Source: Monodelphis domestica (Eukaryota > Chordata > Mammalia > Didelphimorphia > Didelphidae). From it: DNA of 64,000 bases. How positions within the stretch are numbered: the stretch's first letter is position 1; every line of letters starts with the position of its first letter. This document shows, piece by piece, positions 10,458-21,774 of this stretch. The stretch is from positions 383,508,456 through 383,572,455 of the forward strand of contig NC_077228.1 of the NCBI RefSeq assembly GCF_027887165.1. Reading direction: 5' to 3'. Below the pieces are notes generated by a model. That model made no database searches. It saw only the letters and a program-made list of their open reading frames with translations, and was not told where the DNA came from. The translations under genes were made by a program, and so were the position numbers.

Positions 10458-11220
10458 GAATCCGCTAGTAATGCTGGAGTAGAAAAAGTGCCAATATCTA
10501 GGAGATTAAGTAAAGCTTCATGGAAAGGATGACACTTGAGCTAAACCTTGAAGGAAGATATGGAATCTGAGTGGTTAAGATGAGAAAATGGTGCATCTTT
10601 AGCTTAAGGGCACAGTTTTTATAAATTCACAGAGGTGAAGATGGCATGCTACATTCAGAGTTTTCTTAGAACAGAAGGTGCATAAAGAAGAGTAAATTGA
10701 GCATTAAAGCCAAAAGGTAGGCTTGAGCCAGATGTAATATGGCCTTAGATTTCAGGATAGTTTTTTATTTCTCTTAAAGACAAGGGGGGGGGGTCATTGA
10801 CATTTTTAGAGCAGTGACATGGGCAAACTTGTGCCTTAGGAAGACTATTTTGACAACTGTATGAAAGTCATGTTGGAGAAGGAAAGAGTGGAAAATGAAA
10901 GACTAACCAAAAGGCTATGATAATGCAGGATTGAGTTTTATCATATAATCTAAGGGAATTCAATAGCTGCAGAATGGTCAAGGCGGGTGAAAATGATAAA
11001 AGGTCATTGGATTTAACAATTAAGAGAAAATTGGAAACATTTGAAATAGAAATTTTGGAAAAGTGATGGAGTTGGAAGTCAAAAGTTGAGAAGACAGTGG
11101 CTGGTGGATACAATATGTAAAAAATACATTTTCTAGGCATTTATAAGTGCAAGGAAGGCAAGATATAGGACAAAGGGATATGAGGATCAAAGGAAGTGAG
11201 TGCAGAAGACTCAAGCATCT
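10190..11220 (-). mobile_element. LINE-2 fragment, reverse, with (AG)n expansion
   Basis: Starts with the complement of the L2 3' end ('tatttattaaatgactactt', 'tgcaaggcatggtactagac'). It continues with 'atgacacttgagctaaacct', 'gagcagtgacatgggcaaac', 'ctaaccaaaaggctatgata' and 'ggtcattggatttaacaatt', in the right order for reverse-oriented L2 ORF2. An (AG)n tract interrupts it at 10,373-10,447. The small minus-strand frames here are remnants of the coding strand, not genes. Confidence 0.75.
10373..10447 (+). repeat. (AG)n microsatellite
   Basis: About 37 perfect AG units, followed by impure AG/AAAG sequence to about 10,460. It grew from the purine-rich stretch of the surrounding LINE-2. Confidence 0.98.
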
Positions 11221-11427
11221 TCAGGTCAGCAATATAGAATGGGCCAATAAACAGGCTCCCTGTTAAAACAAGGACCAACAACAACTCCCTGAGACACATC
11301 CTAAAACATCTTCCACCAAATTTATATAAACATATTAATGATAATACTTTGAGTTAAGTTTTTGATCAATTTACAAATTCATCTAACCATATCATAATTT
11401 AACCCACATCTCTTCATCATATCAACA

Positions 11428-11780
11428 AGTTTACAAAATTTTATTAAGCACCTACTACATGCCAGGCACTAACTCAAGTGCTTGGGATGCAAAGAAAGCT
11501 AAAATAGTCCCTGCTCTCAAGGAGTTCACTGTATACTAGGATCAGTGGAAGGAAGGGGGTAGGAGAAGGGAAGGAAATAACATGGAAATAACCATATACT
11601 AACAAGATATATGTAGGATAAAATTGCAGCTAATCTCAGAGGGAAGCCATTAGCAGTGAGGGGGGACTGGAAGCAGTTCTTATAAAAGGTAGGATTTTAG
11701 CTGAGGCTTAATGGAAGGCAGGGAAGCCAGGAGGTAGAGATGAGGAAGCAGAGAATTTCACAATAAAAATGGCATAGATA
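11428..11780 (-). mobile_element. LINE-2 3' end, reverse
   Basis: 'ttattaagcacctactacat', 'gccaggcactaactcaagtg', 'ccctgctctcaaggagttca' and 'aggtaggattttagctgagg' are a well-kept complement of the L2 3' UTR and the last part of its ORF2. Confidence 0.85.
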
Positions 11781-14184
11781 TCTCTAGGAAAAGCTATATA
11801 ATAATTCAGGTCAATTAATCATCAACCCTGTCTATGGAATTCCTTTGATCTACCAGGCTAGTCAATATTTCAATATGTCAATAGGGCTGTGATCTTGTTG
11901 ACATAGTTCTTTCCTCTCAATGATGCCATGAAAATCTATTCTTTCTCATCCTCTGTGATTCTTGTCAATGTTGCAACTTAATTGAATCCATCATGGACCT
12001 CTCCATTGTCCTTTCTGTCATTTACAACTTTGAGTCATCAAATATTGTGGCATTACAAGACCTGCAACTATAAATTATCATTAGAATCTTTCTGTTAAAA
12101 GGATTTTTTTCTGGAGAGATGTTTGAGATGATAATCCATCATCATCAGTGCCTGTCCTATATTCATACCAATATGCTAAATCAGTGGACTGAGCATTTGA
12201 CTACATGTTATGTTCTAGAAGACCAAGGGCATTTTTCATCTATTTAGTTTTTCTTTATGAAATTTTATTAATACAATAGTCTTATCAATATCAACTATCT
12301 ATGTGTAGTCAGACCATCACCTAATTAGGAAAAAAAGACATAAACATTAAATTCAAAAATAAGTACAAGGATGAGAAAACACTGCTTAAAAATATGTTTC
12401 AACTCAACCTAATCAAAAAAAGTTATTGATGCTAAGAAAAATGGGAAAGACCAATTTGTTTTATATAATTATGGATCACATTGAGGGGGTACTGTAATAT
12501 TATGGATTTTGAGGAAATTAACATAAATTCTGCCACAAATAGTTGTATCTGGAAAATCTTACCATCTCTAAAGAATAGATCTTTTCTCTGATCCCTATGT
12601 AGATTATCCTCCATGACAGTGGAAAAAACTATGTTATATACCTGTTCTATGTCTTTCTTGATGGTGATTAAAAAGTTATTGAGCAGTTTTATTTGTGATA
12701 ACATAAATAAGTAGATAGATGGTAGAGAGATAGATATAGCAAAAGTAATTGTGCATAATGTTAACATATCCTTGAGACACCTCTTATTGGAGGAAAGCTG
12801 TTTAATTCTGCATTTTGGTATATCAAATGATTTTTTTAATTTACTAGCAAAAACTATATCAAGATATTTTTTCTTTATATGTTTAGTTAACTATGTGATT
12901 CTGTATATAGTATGCAGTAGAAACTCATTTTTAAAAGTCCACCTGTTCCATTTCTCATTTTTATCAATGTTATACTTAATATATGTAGATCATTCTCACA
13001 AAGATAGCATCAAGTATCAAGTTCTCATAAAGTAACATGTTGATTGTTAGTTATTAATGTTGATTGCCTTTAGGAAGATAATATCATCTAATTTTTCTTC
13101 TCTTTTTTATCTTCTCCACCCAGAAATACACTGTAAAATGATCTCTTAATGTCTTAAAGATTAATGACTTCTAATCCAAAGATTTCCTTGATATATGCTT
13201 AATCTAGTCCCATTACTCTTCCTATGTGTTCTTATGTGCCAATTCAATTTCCCTAAATTGCATATGGATGTTTTTGTTTCTGTTGTTCAATTGTGATGCT
13301 TCCATTGTAACTGATGATATAAAACCCTTCATTTTTTTTTTAAAGATAGCACATTTCTTTGATTTTTTTTTGCCTATTTGTTGTCCTATCACTTTTTTTG
13401 TTGGCAAACTAAAATATTCAGGGTACAATGTTGTTTTACTTGGGTGTAGGTCAAGGTTTCTATAGAATACGCTTCAATTCTTTCTGTTTGCTGTTTTATG
13501 TTCCCAATTTTCCAGTGGTTTCATGTGTTTTGCATTTGAGTTTTTAACCTAACTCAGTATTTCCCTTACTTGAAATCTCTTTCCATGTGGCAAGGAGAAG
13601 AACTGTTTTATTACTAAGGAAACTTCTGGTTCTTTTAACCTCATTATTGTGATAACAATGATATGTCAGTTGAACTTAGTAGGAAATGGGAATAAATAAG
13701 TTATATTTTTGTCCTTTTCTATTTCCCCCTTTTTCTTTAAATAGGCTGAAACAGTTGCTTTTTTTTATACACTGTCATTTAATCTTATTTTTCCTCATTC
13801 GATGTTGATTTTTACTTTTTATCTAACTGACTGGAGAACTGTCAGTTCACAGGCAGATGATTTTGATAAGTCTTCTATATCAATAAATAGACATTTCCTA
13901 GAGAAAACTTCATGCTATGTGATGTTGTTTGGTACTTTCCTTGTCTGGTACCTTCTGACTTCTCTGTAAGAATGATATCAATGAACAAGGCTCATGAGTA
14001 GTCTACAAACCTTTGTTCACATTTATTTCTCCAACCTTGGTCATATTTTCCAGCACACTTTTCTATGTCTACCTTCAAAGCTAATCCCTATTTATCAAGT
14101 TATGTTGGTTTGGTTTGGAGGATTTGGCCAAGTTCTTCATAGAATTTCTTTTCTTCCTCTAGGAGAGTTGCTGGTGCAGTGAGC
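11781..14184. other. Unassigned T-rich 2.4-kb stretch
   Basis: Strand asymmetry (T-rich on plus) and the phrasing around 12,590-12,690 and 13,080-13,640 suggest an old LINE in reverse orientation, but I cannot place it in L1, L2 or RTE. The frames at 12,432-12,767 (minus) and 12,751-13,035 (plus) show only hydrophobic, low-complexity translations. Confidence 0.4.
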
Positions 14185-14600
14185 AGAAACAGGAAAAAAA
14201 ATGTACGCAGCAACAAAAATATACAACGACCAACCTTGAAAGTCTAAACTATTATTAGCAAAACAAATCTCCAAGATAACCCTGAGGGATTAATGAAGAA
14301 ACTGATATCCAAAACCAAAGAAGGAATTATTAGAATTTGAGTATGTATCAAAACATTTCATTATATATCCTTCATGAGACTTCTACTGTATGTATGATAT
14401 ATCTTCTATCATGACATGAGCAATATGAAAGTATGTATTACATGAGAGTATGGGTATCACCTTTCAAATACTATTCATTGCCTCAGGGAGGGGAAGGATG
14501 GAGAGGAAGAGAAAATCTGAATTTTAAAATGTCAAAAGCATTTGTCAAAAATTGTTTCTACATGTAACTGAAAGAACAAAATGTTTAAAAAAAAGAGCTG
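14185..14600 (+). mobile_element. LINE-1 3' UTR, old
   Basis: 'aaatgtacgcagcaacaaaa', 'acaaatctccaagataaccc', 'gaatttgagtatgtatcaaa', 'cattgcctcagggaggggaa' and 'ggatggagaggaagagaaaa', then an A-rich end. This is the older marsupial L1 3' UTR layout also seen at 6,300. Confidence 0.7.
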
Positions 14601-15089
14601 CTAGTGAATAAGCTTCAATAATTTTCATAGTGAACTTTTTGCTGATGTTCATCATAAGTAATGCAAAATGATCGAGAACCAAATATCTTAGGAAGTAATG
14701 AGAGAACCAATTACCTTATGAAGTAATGTTTCTCATTGCCAAGAGACTCCATAGGAACACCGTTTCTGCCCAGTTTTGTTGTCTCTCCAAGACAAGAATA
14801 TGTATATAAATACAAATATCAGACTACTTACAATGTCCCAAAAAAAGGACATAGAATTGGCCTTCTTTTGAAGAAGCCATTCTGATTTTATTAGAAATCA
14901 TTGCTTTCCTTTTTAAGTTTTCATATGCCATCCCTTTAATAAAATACTATAGAATCTTGCAAGGAATCAAACACAAATACATTGGCCTCTCTGAGGATAG
15001 CATCTAATTTGTAAAAACCAGAATAATGATATTGGAACTGCAATCCTTGGGATTTTTGTGTAGATTTTTAATTCGATAAGAACTTATCA
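14601..15089. other. Unassigned stretch with a short imperfect repeat
   Basis: No transposon recognised. 'gagaaccaaatatcttaggaagtaatga' (14,674 on) recurs about 27 bp later as a copy beginning 'gagaaccaattaccttatga', an imperfect tandem pair. Confidence 0.45.
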
Positions 15090-15310
15090 TTTACAGAGCA
15101 GTTTGATGTTATGGATGAGAGCCAGCTTCAAAATCAGAAAATATCCAACTTTTGAGTCTGATGCTGGTTGTGTGGGTTTGGACAAGTCACTTAAACTCTT
15201 TGTGATCCCAGGCAACTCTATTAGAGATGTTCAAAGAATTGGCATATCTGCATTGGTAAAGAAAGTTCCTTACTGGGAACTCTCCATACTAATTAAATCA
15301 CAAATGCACT
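15090..15310 (+). mobile_element. MIR/THER-type SINE variant
   Basis: 'tgttatggatgagagccagc', 'tgggtttggacaagtcactt', 'ctttgtgatcccaggcaact', 'tggcatatctgcattggtaa' and 'ctgggaactctccatactaa' (with 'ttaaatcacaaatg' after). The 3' half differs from standard MIR and matches the marsupial variant ending 'gggagttcc..aatgaaatcaca'. Confidence 0.65.
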
Positions 15311-16345
15311 GGGGGTCTGGCACTTGCACAAACCCCATTCGCTTGCTTCACTGATGTAATCCTTCCTTGTGAAGGATATCACCTTGGAGAGAATGTGACT
15401 TACAGCACGTAGACACTCAATAACTGATTGTTGTAGGCCAACCCTATGTTGAAGAAGAGGTTCTCTGATTGGCTTCATTTTTTTTCTACTGGTCCTTCAC
15501 TCATGGAGTCCAGTGAGTAATTGTTTAGAGAAGGGGAGGGAGTTAAATGACCTGGGGAGTTTGGAAAGGTTGAAAAAATGAGCATAGCGAAATACAGGAG
15601 TCAGAATCCACTATAGGTTTGCAACCAACACAGCGCTGATGCTGTGAAGAGAAAGGAGCACTCCTTGGAGAGTAACATTTGAGGACCCAGGCCCAGTGAT
15701 ACCTCAGAAAAGAACTCTGGCCAAAAGAAAAAATAATGTTGTCTTTGGACATTAACTTATTGGAACCAATTCTGTGTAGTTCCTACGCTAAATGATGAGC
15801 CTCCTTCTTCCCCAGAATCTGAAATAGTATAATGGTATGTTCCCAAGATATGGGAGAAATGCTTATTTGTTTGTTCTTTCTTTATCATTGAAATAACTAT
15901 TGCTTTGTAAAAGCTAATTAAAGCCAAGTAGTTAAATTAAATTAAAGAAGTGTTAGTCACAAAGCCTTATGATGAAGGAAACACAACTAGTGGGAGGTCT
16001 TAGACAATAGAGGAAAGTTTCCTCAGCTCTCAGAATACCAAAGGAGCAATGCAATGTGGCAGTCTGGCTCTGAGACACTGAGTCAGAGTAAAATTACTAA
16101 ACAAGTCTAACTTTATGCCCTTTATGAGGAACTGTGCTAAGTGCTAGGAATTACTTAAGTTGCTAATGTACATGAAAACACTGTACAAATTAAAGTATAA
16201 ACAGGATTTCATTATTATATTTTATTACATGTTATTACATCTAGTATGAGTCATTTTGGCACTTTCCACAGCTCCTAAGTCACAACCTGATAATCTGGCC
16301 ATATAACAATGCCACAAGGAATTTTTAAAGGGCACAGACTAATGA
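15311..16345. other. Unassigned 1.0-kb stretch
   Basis: No recognised repeat body. Small frames (15,293-15,478 and 15,543-15,752, minus) carry no domain. It may be unique DNA. Confidence 0.4.
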
Positions 16346-16349
16346 TTGG

Positions 16350-16860
16350 ACATCAATTCAATTCAGCAAACAATGATTAAGTACTTGTCCTGTACATATA
16401 TAATAACCTGTACAGGTTATTATATATGAGGTAAAGAAATCATATCTGCACTCAAACTTATATTCTAGAAGAGGGATACTACATTTTCACAAATAAATAA
16501 ATAGATAGGGACTGAAGAGATGAAGGGACTGGCCAAAGCATTCTAGGAAAATCTGAGGAGGGAGGAAAAATAAATGACTGGAGGAATTGGGAAAGCTAAG
16601 GTAAAGGCATGGCAAATGAGTTGATCAAGAAAACAAAGGGAAGAAGTCAGAATACATTCTTCAGAGGAAAGGCAGCTTATCCAAAAGCACAGGGATGAGA
16701 TGGAAAATAGCTCATGTTAGTTTGGCAAGAATATAGATTATACCAAGAAAAGAAATAGGAAATAAATCTGGAAAGGTATGACAGTGCCAGACTGCACATG
16801 GTCTTAGATAAATCTGATGTTATCGACAATGTTTTTAACAACAGAATATCAATTTATATG
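16350..16860 (-). mobile_element. LINE-2 fragment, reverse, containing a perfect palindrome
   Basis: 'ttcagcaaacaatgattaag', 'agaaggcagc'-like spacing, 'ccaaaagcacagggatgaga' and 'agtttggcaagaatatagat' fit the L2 3' region in reverse ('..aaatgcc..gagatgg..gaggaacagcaagg'). The 3'-end part holds a perfect 34-bp palindrome (16,395-16,428) that does not belong to L2. Confidence 0.6.
16395..16428. repeat. Perfect 34-bp palindrome
   Basis: The left arm 'catatataataacctgt' is followed directly by its exact reverse complement with no spacer. It could extrude as a cruciform with two 17-bp stems. It lies where a LINE-2 3' end should read on continuously. Confidence 0.95.
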
Positions 16861-16919
16861 AACTTTGTAAGGGATCTCAGAGTAAGGTGAAAAAAGGAAA
16901 TTTCCAAGGAGAACCTCCA

Positions 16920-17065
16920 CAAAAGTGACTTTATCATATAATGAGACCCAGAGAGATTTAGGTGACACATTTGGTAAGAGGCAGAGCTGCGATTTTAACT
17001 CAGGTCATTTTGACTCTAGACACAGCATTCTTTTCTCTTTTTACTAGGCTGCCTGGGTCCAAATA
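16920..17065 (-). mobile_element. tRNA-derived SINE, reverse
   Basis: 'cccagagagatttaggtgac', 'taagaggcagagctgcgatt', 'ttaactcaggtcattttgac' and 'cattcttttctctttttact' (with 'aggctgcc' after) are the complement of the head of a MIR-type SINE. Confidence 0.65.
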
Positions 17066-17099
17066 ACAGTTTAGCCCCCAGAAGCTATGGCCATTCTAG

Positions 17100-17350
17100 C
17101 CTCTATCACTCAGTCATTTTTTAGTTGTTTCCAAATCTTTGTGATTCCATTTGGGATTTCTTGGTAAAAACACTGGAGTGATTTGCCATTTCCTTCTCCA
17201 GCTCATTTTACAGATAAAGAAACAGAGACAAACAAGGTTAAGTGACTTGTCCAGGGTCATAAAGTTAGTAATTGTCTAGGGCCAGATGTGAACTTGGAAA
17301 GATGAGTTTTCCTTACTCCAGGCCTGGTCCTCTATCTGTTGTGTTAACAT
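17100..17350 (-). mobile_element. MAR1-type SINE, reverse
   Basis: A complete reverse copy: 'cactcagtcattttttagtt', 'tttgggatttcttggtaaaa', 'tttgccatttccttctccag', 'gttaagtgacttgtccaggg' and 'gccagatgtgaacttggaaa'. Confidence 0.88.
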
Positions 17351-17354
17351 TCTT

Positions 17355-17540
17355 CATTGGAAGCAACTAGATAGCATAGTGGAAAGAGGACCAAGACCAG
17401 GAGATCTTGGGTTCAAATTTGGATTCAGTCTCTTCCTCGATATATGACCCTGGACAAACCACCTAACTCTGATTGCCTTGTTCTTGCCACTTCTATCTCA
17501 GAATTGATACTAAAACAAAAGGTAAAGACTTTTAAAAAAT
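17355..17540 (+). mobile_element. MON1-type SINE
   Basis: 'gcaactagatagcatagtgg', 'cttgggttcaaatttggatt', 'tatgaccctggacaaaccac', 'tgattgccttgttcttgcca' and 'tctcagaattgatactaaaa'. It is head to head with the reverse MAR1 copy at 17,100. Confidence 0.85.
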
Positions 17541-19325
17541 TTCTTTATTTAGGAAAATGAAATCCAACAACAGATGTTCCAACCAATTCAATTAGATCTA
17601 TTTTAGCTTTAATTGCCTTTTGCTTTGTTTTTGGCTAACATTAATTTGTTGTAACTGAATTAAATTGGTCAGTTAATTGTAGAGAGTAAATACATTAATT
17701 ATTGTTTTTTCTCTTTTATAATTCCATTATTTGGCTTTGTAATGATTCAAAGAAAATTCTCTATGGAAAAATAACACTGAGATATGGACAAGAGTGGCAT
17801 TGATGAGAAGAGGTGTTAGTGAAGGGGCTCATGATTTGCATCAGTAGAGGGAATATTCACAGCTAAGAAATCAGGGGCCAAGTTGACTTTTGTGTTCTGA
17901 TCACTCCATTCATTCCCACTTGACATGTGCTGATTCCTCAATGACTCCCCAGCCACTAGTCTTCCTTCCTGCAGAAGTCCTGCCAATCCAGTCCATTCAG
18001 TAGCTTTTCTCAGAGTGAGCTCTATATCCCAGCAGCTCCAGATGGAAAATAGGGGCAAACAGCTCCCTCCAGAGCATTCACCAGTTCTGGGCCATCAATC
18101 AGCCTGCAGCTGGGACTGAAGAACTGGTCAATGACAAGGCCAGCTTCTTCCTGCCAAAAGCAAAGGACATTTCCCATTCCAGTCCATGGGGATGGCAAGG
18201 TTTCACCAACTCATCTTTTATTACCCATTCAAACCACTCCATTCAAAAAACCCACAAAACTCAAGGAAATAATGCTCATTTTCATTTTTAACTCTGTAGT
18301 TTTCATTCCCCACAATTCAAAATATTAAATAGAAACATGGCAATTCAAATGGTTGCAACCAGATCCATTTTGCTTTTCTCAGAGAAAGCCAAGTCTTTTG
18401 ATTGATTTGGTCTGTTGCTTTATTTTGTTCTGAAAATGTCAATAGAAGATCAATTAACTGTGGAGAATAAATACATTAGACTCACTGGATTGTTCATGTC
18501 TCTCCCCCAGTTAGAAGCAGTGGGCTCTGGCTTCTGAACTGAAGCAATGGTGAAAAACCAGTTCCTTTTTTTCTGTAAGTAGCAAACGTGGCAGGAGGTG
18601 GCCCTTCCCTGAGCCAAGATCAAAATTGAGAGTGAACAGTTGGCTTACTCTGGCAATGTAGCATTGGCCCCCTGCCCACTACAGGATAGACACCCCTTCT
18701 ACTGTGTGCCAGGAAAGCTCCATACATTTCCACAGAATAACTAGGTAGGGAAGTTAACACAGAGAATGTTTTGAGGGGAAAAAAAATAATAAACTGGATA
18801 ACATCTTCTCTTTGCCTACAAAAATAATGACAAGCAAATAGAAATACTCCAAGCTTCTTAGGAGCATTACTTTGGTTAAAGAGATAAAGCACTCATCCTA
18901 AAATAAGAATGCTGTTATATAATGTTACATTATTTTCAGGCGGATATGATCACCAAATACTCTAGCACATCCCTCTTCTCAGGAAATATTCTCCCTAGAC
19001 TGCTAAAGTACTCACAACCCAACCATCCCACCTCCAACTTTCTTTGAAAATAATTGATAAACTCTCCAGAGTTCTGTGAATAATCCTCTCCCAATTCAGT
19101 AAATTGCATCTCTGTTTTTTCCCCCAAGGCTGATAAGAAAAATCAGCCCAGCTAAAGATAAACAGCAAAAATCTTTGCCTCCTAACTATGCACTTTTGTG
19201 TCATACAAATATCCACAGGGGAAAATGCACAAGCACACTCATGCAGCCCTGGCTTCCCACCTGAGCTCTTTAACAAAACTGGGAAAACAAGTGGGATGAC
19301 CAGGAAAAAAGAAAAGAGACATGTT
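17541..19325. other. Unassigned 1.8-kb stretch with two related segments
   Basis: No SINE, L1 or L2 body recognised. Segments near 17,565-17,700 and 18,340-18,480 share 'agatc[tc]attttagc'-like and 'taaatacatta' blocks in the same order (compare 'cagttaattgtagagagtaa' with 'tcaattaactgtggagaata'). They may be two copies of one old repeat. Frames at 17,816-18,058, 18,620-18,892 and 18,995-19,276 (minus) have no domain. Confidence 0.4.
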
Positions 19326-19327
19326 GA

Positions 19328-19500
19328 GCAGAAAGAAAATTAGATTAGCAGTGAGGGTTCCAGTTTCATCTTTGGTGGTCACTGATTGTGTGACCTTGGA
19401 CCCATCATTTCCTCTCTTTGGGCCTTATTTTCCTCATTAGCAAAATGGATTAAATTGTCTTTCAGGTCCCATCCAATGCTGGTATTTACTGATTCTGTAA
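19328..19500 (+). mobile_element. MIR-type SINE
   Basis: 'ctgattgtgtgaccttggac', 'tttgggccttattttcctca', 'aaaatggattaaattgtctt' and 'tcaggtcccatccaatgctg'. A typical MIR body with the short 3' variant. Confidence 0.7.
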
Positions 19501-19549
19501 ATAAATTTAGATATTCCATGGTGTGATAATAAATGAAATAAACAGTATT

Positions 19550-19796
19550 TTAATCCAAGCCCTTTTAATTCTAGTGCCTTACTTTCTATTATCTCCTATT
19601 TATCCTATCCCTGGTTTGTTTGTATGGACTGTACTTATTATCAAGTTGCCATGCCCATTAAACTGGGTAAAACCAGGTAAAAAACATTCCCAAGAAACTG
19701 GGTAAAAGACTACCGTTAGCTTCTTTTTATATCCTCAGTGATTAAAACAATGCCTAGCACATAGAGGGCATTTAATAAATATTTGTGGATTGATTT
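19550..19796 (+). mobile_element. LINE-2 3' end
   Basis: 'ctattatctcctatttatcc', 'tatccctggtttgtttgtat', then, after about 75 bp of unrelated sequence, 'atatcctcagtgattaaaac' and 'tgcctagcacatagagggca' (with 'tttaataaatatttg'). This is the L2 3' UTR order with an interruption. Confidence 0.75.
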
Positions 19797-20054
19797 AAAA
19801 GCATAAAGGTGTTAAGAAGCTGAACAATGAGATTTAAAGAGGTGAGATGCCAAAAGACATTTAATATAGAAATGCCAAGAAGATCTTGATGAGAAGTTTG
19901 GATTTTACACAACAAACATTTACAGGGAAGTACTAGGATGAAAATTAAGTTTGCTAAAGATAATTCTAAGAGCAACGTGCTTACTCATTCAACAAATATT
20001 TAATTGTTCAACAAATGAGCAAGTCATTGTCCCAGACCAAAAAAAAAAATCAGA

Positions 20055-20245
20055 CTTGGAAAGGATCACAGAAGTAATCTAATCTAACTTATACCTGGTC
20101 ACAAATCTCTCCAATTCACTCATCCAGCCAAGTCTATAGCCTTTGCTTAAAAGACTTTCATAACCCATTCCATTTTTAAAAGCTTTAATTGTTAGGAGAT
20201 TTTCCCCTAAATTAAACCCAAATATTCTGCTTTAGGAGAATAAAA
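20055..20245 (-). mobile_element. CR1/L3 LINE fragment, reverse
   Basis: 'tcatccagccaagtctatag', 'cctttgcttaaaagactttc', 'taacccattccatttttaaa' and 'gctttaattgttaggagatt' are the complement of the CR1/L3 C-terminal coding end ('..gaggctggatgacca', 'ttcctaacaattagag'). Confidence 0.75.
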
Positions 20246-20694
20246 ATAAGAGTTCAATACCTTGAAAGAATTCTATCTTTGGTAGGAAACATAAGAAAAA
20301 AATATGCTGTTAACCAGAACACAAAATAAAATGTGGTCAAAATGGTAGTAATCCAGACTTCAATATTAACTCTTTCTGAGTCAGAACTACAAAATATTTG
20401 GTTTTGGATGAGATAAAATAGGAGGCAATGCTATAACCACAGAGAATCATAGATCAAAAGAAGGAAAAGACCTCAAAATTCATCTAGTCCAAAAGCATAC
20501 ACTCTATAAAAGCAGAACATATTTTGAAGTATAATTTGAATTATTAACATTTTCCTCAATGCTTTTTTAAGACTAGACAACCAACAACAAAATACATTAA
20601 TCCCAGATTTGTAGCATTTGTTGATTTTTAAAATGTTCATACAAAAAATTTAACAATTGGCTCTTGAGCTGTTAGGAGTTGGCTTCATTACACG

Positions 20695-20850
20695 CCTGAT
20701 CCAATCCAATACCCTTATTATACAGATGAGGAAACTAAGGATCAGAAAGATAAGTGATTTATCAAAAATCACACTGGGAATATCTGGAACACAATTTGGA
20801 TACTGGCCTTCCTCCTAATTTCACTATTTCCATTGAACCACAAAGTCCCT
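20695..20850 (-). mobile_element. MIR-type SINE, reverse
   Basis: 'attatacagatgaggaaact' and 'ataagtgatttatcaaaaat' are the complement of the CORE and head. Upstream 'gagaatcatagatcaaaaga' and 'cctcaaaattcatctagtcc' (20,440-20,500) may be the 3' part of the same element, split by about 190 bp. Confidence 0.65.
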
Positions 20851-20855
20851 TGACC

Positions 20856-20985
20856 CTAGGACCTTTTCATATGCAAATAGTTTACTACTATGCAAATACT
20901 TAAAAATTATCTCTATCAACAAAAATACCAGAAAACAGATCATCTCAATTAATTAACTCAGTCTAGCAATATATATTATGATTGA
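20856..20985 (+). repeat. Direct repeat copy A (about 130 bp)
   Basis: Begins 'ctagg' and contains 'caacaaaaataccagaaaac' and 'ctcaattaattaactcagtc'. Copy B at 21,348-21,480 follows in the same order at roughly 80% identity by eye. The unit is not a family I recognise. Confidence 0.8.
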
Positions 20986-20994
20986 TAACATATA

Positions 20995-21320
20995 CTTTGT
21001 TCAGTGAACTGGGCAAATTATATAATCTTTATTACCTCAATTTTTTCATCTATAAAACAAGGACACCTATATCCAAGGATTATTGTGAGGATCAAAGAGA
21101 TAATAATTGTCAAATACTTCCTACCTGTGTGACCCTGAGCAAGTCATTTAATTCTAAATGCCTAGCCCTTTCCTCTCTTCTGAGTTGGAACTCATACTTA
21201 GTATTAATCCTAGGACAGAAGGTAAGGGTTTTTAAAAAAGAGAGAGAGAATATTGCAAAGCACTTTTATGTTGTCTAGGATGTAGTAAGCACTATATAAG
21301 TGTTAGTTATTATTATAATT
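20995..21320 (+). mobile_element. MIR-type SINE split by MON1
   Basis: The left part has 'tgggcaaattatataatctt' and 'atttttttcatctataaaac'-like CORE sequence, then 'attgtgaggatcaaagagat'. The right part (from 21,241) has 'aatattgcaaagcactttta' and 'tagtaagcactatataagtg'. A MON1 3' half sits between them at 21,112-21,238. Confidence 0.7.
21112..21238 (+). mobile_element. MON1-type SINE, 5'-truncated
   Basis: 'aaatacttcctacctgtgtg', 'accctgagcaagtcatttaa', 'tgcctagccctttcctctct' and 'ggacagaaggtaagggtttt'. The head is missing. It is inserted in the MIR-type SINE around it. Confidence 0.8.
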
Positions 21321-21347
21321 ATGAGAGATATCATTATTATTATTATT

Positions 21348-21480
21348 CTAGGGCCTTTCCATAGAGAAATAGTTTAAAACTATGGAAATACTTTTAAAAA
21401 TTGCCTCCATAAACAAAAATACCAGAAAATAGATCACCTCAATTAATTAACTGAATCTAATCATATATGTTTTGACTGGC
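21348..21480 (+). repeat. Direct repeat copy B (about 130 bp)
   Basis: 'ctagggcctttccatagaga', 'aaacaaaaataccagaaaat' and 'cctcaattaattaactgaat' pair with copy A at 20,856. The copies are about 490 bp apart, start to start. Confidence 0.8.
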
Positions 21481-21774
21481 TAAAATGGTTAATAAATAAA
21501 ATGCATATTTCAAAACCCAATATTGATAGTGAACCTTCCAAATCATAGACACATCTCACTTAAGGGTTCAATTTATTTTTCTGGGACAAATATATAGAAT
21601 CTGAAGTGTAATAAATTAAACATAACTTGTTTTTCATCTCTGACTGAATTCTAGAGTTCATCTCAGCATCAGAAATATGAGTAGACCTATGCTTCAAAAT
21701 TTGAAATTTGTAATGTTTTTTTTAATAGTGGGATTTTTTTTTTTGGCGGGGGGAATATAAGATATATAGATTTG

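Noticed and set aside
12432-13035. Two frames of 94-111 codons on opposite strands
   Set aside because: Hydrophobic, low-complexity translations in T-rich DNA; no domain and no start context.
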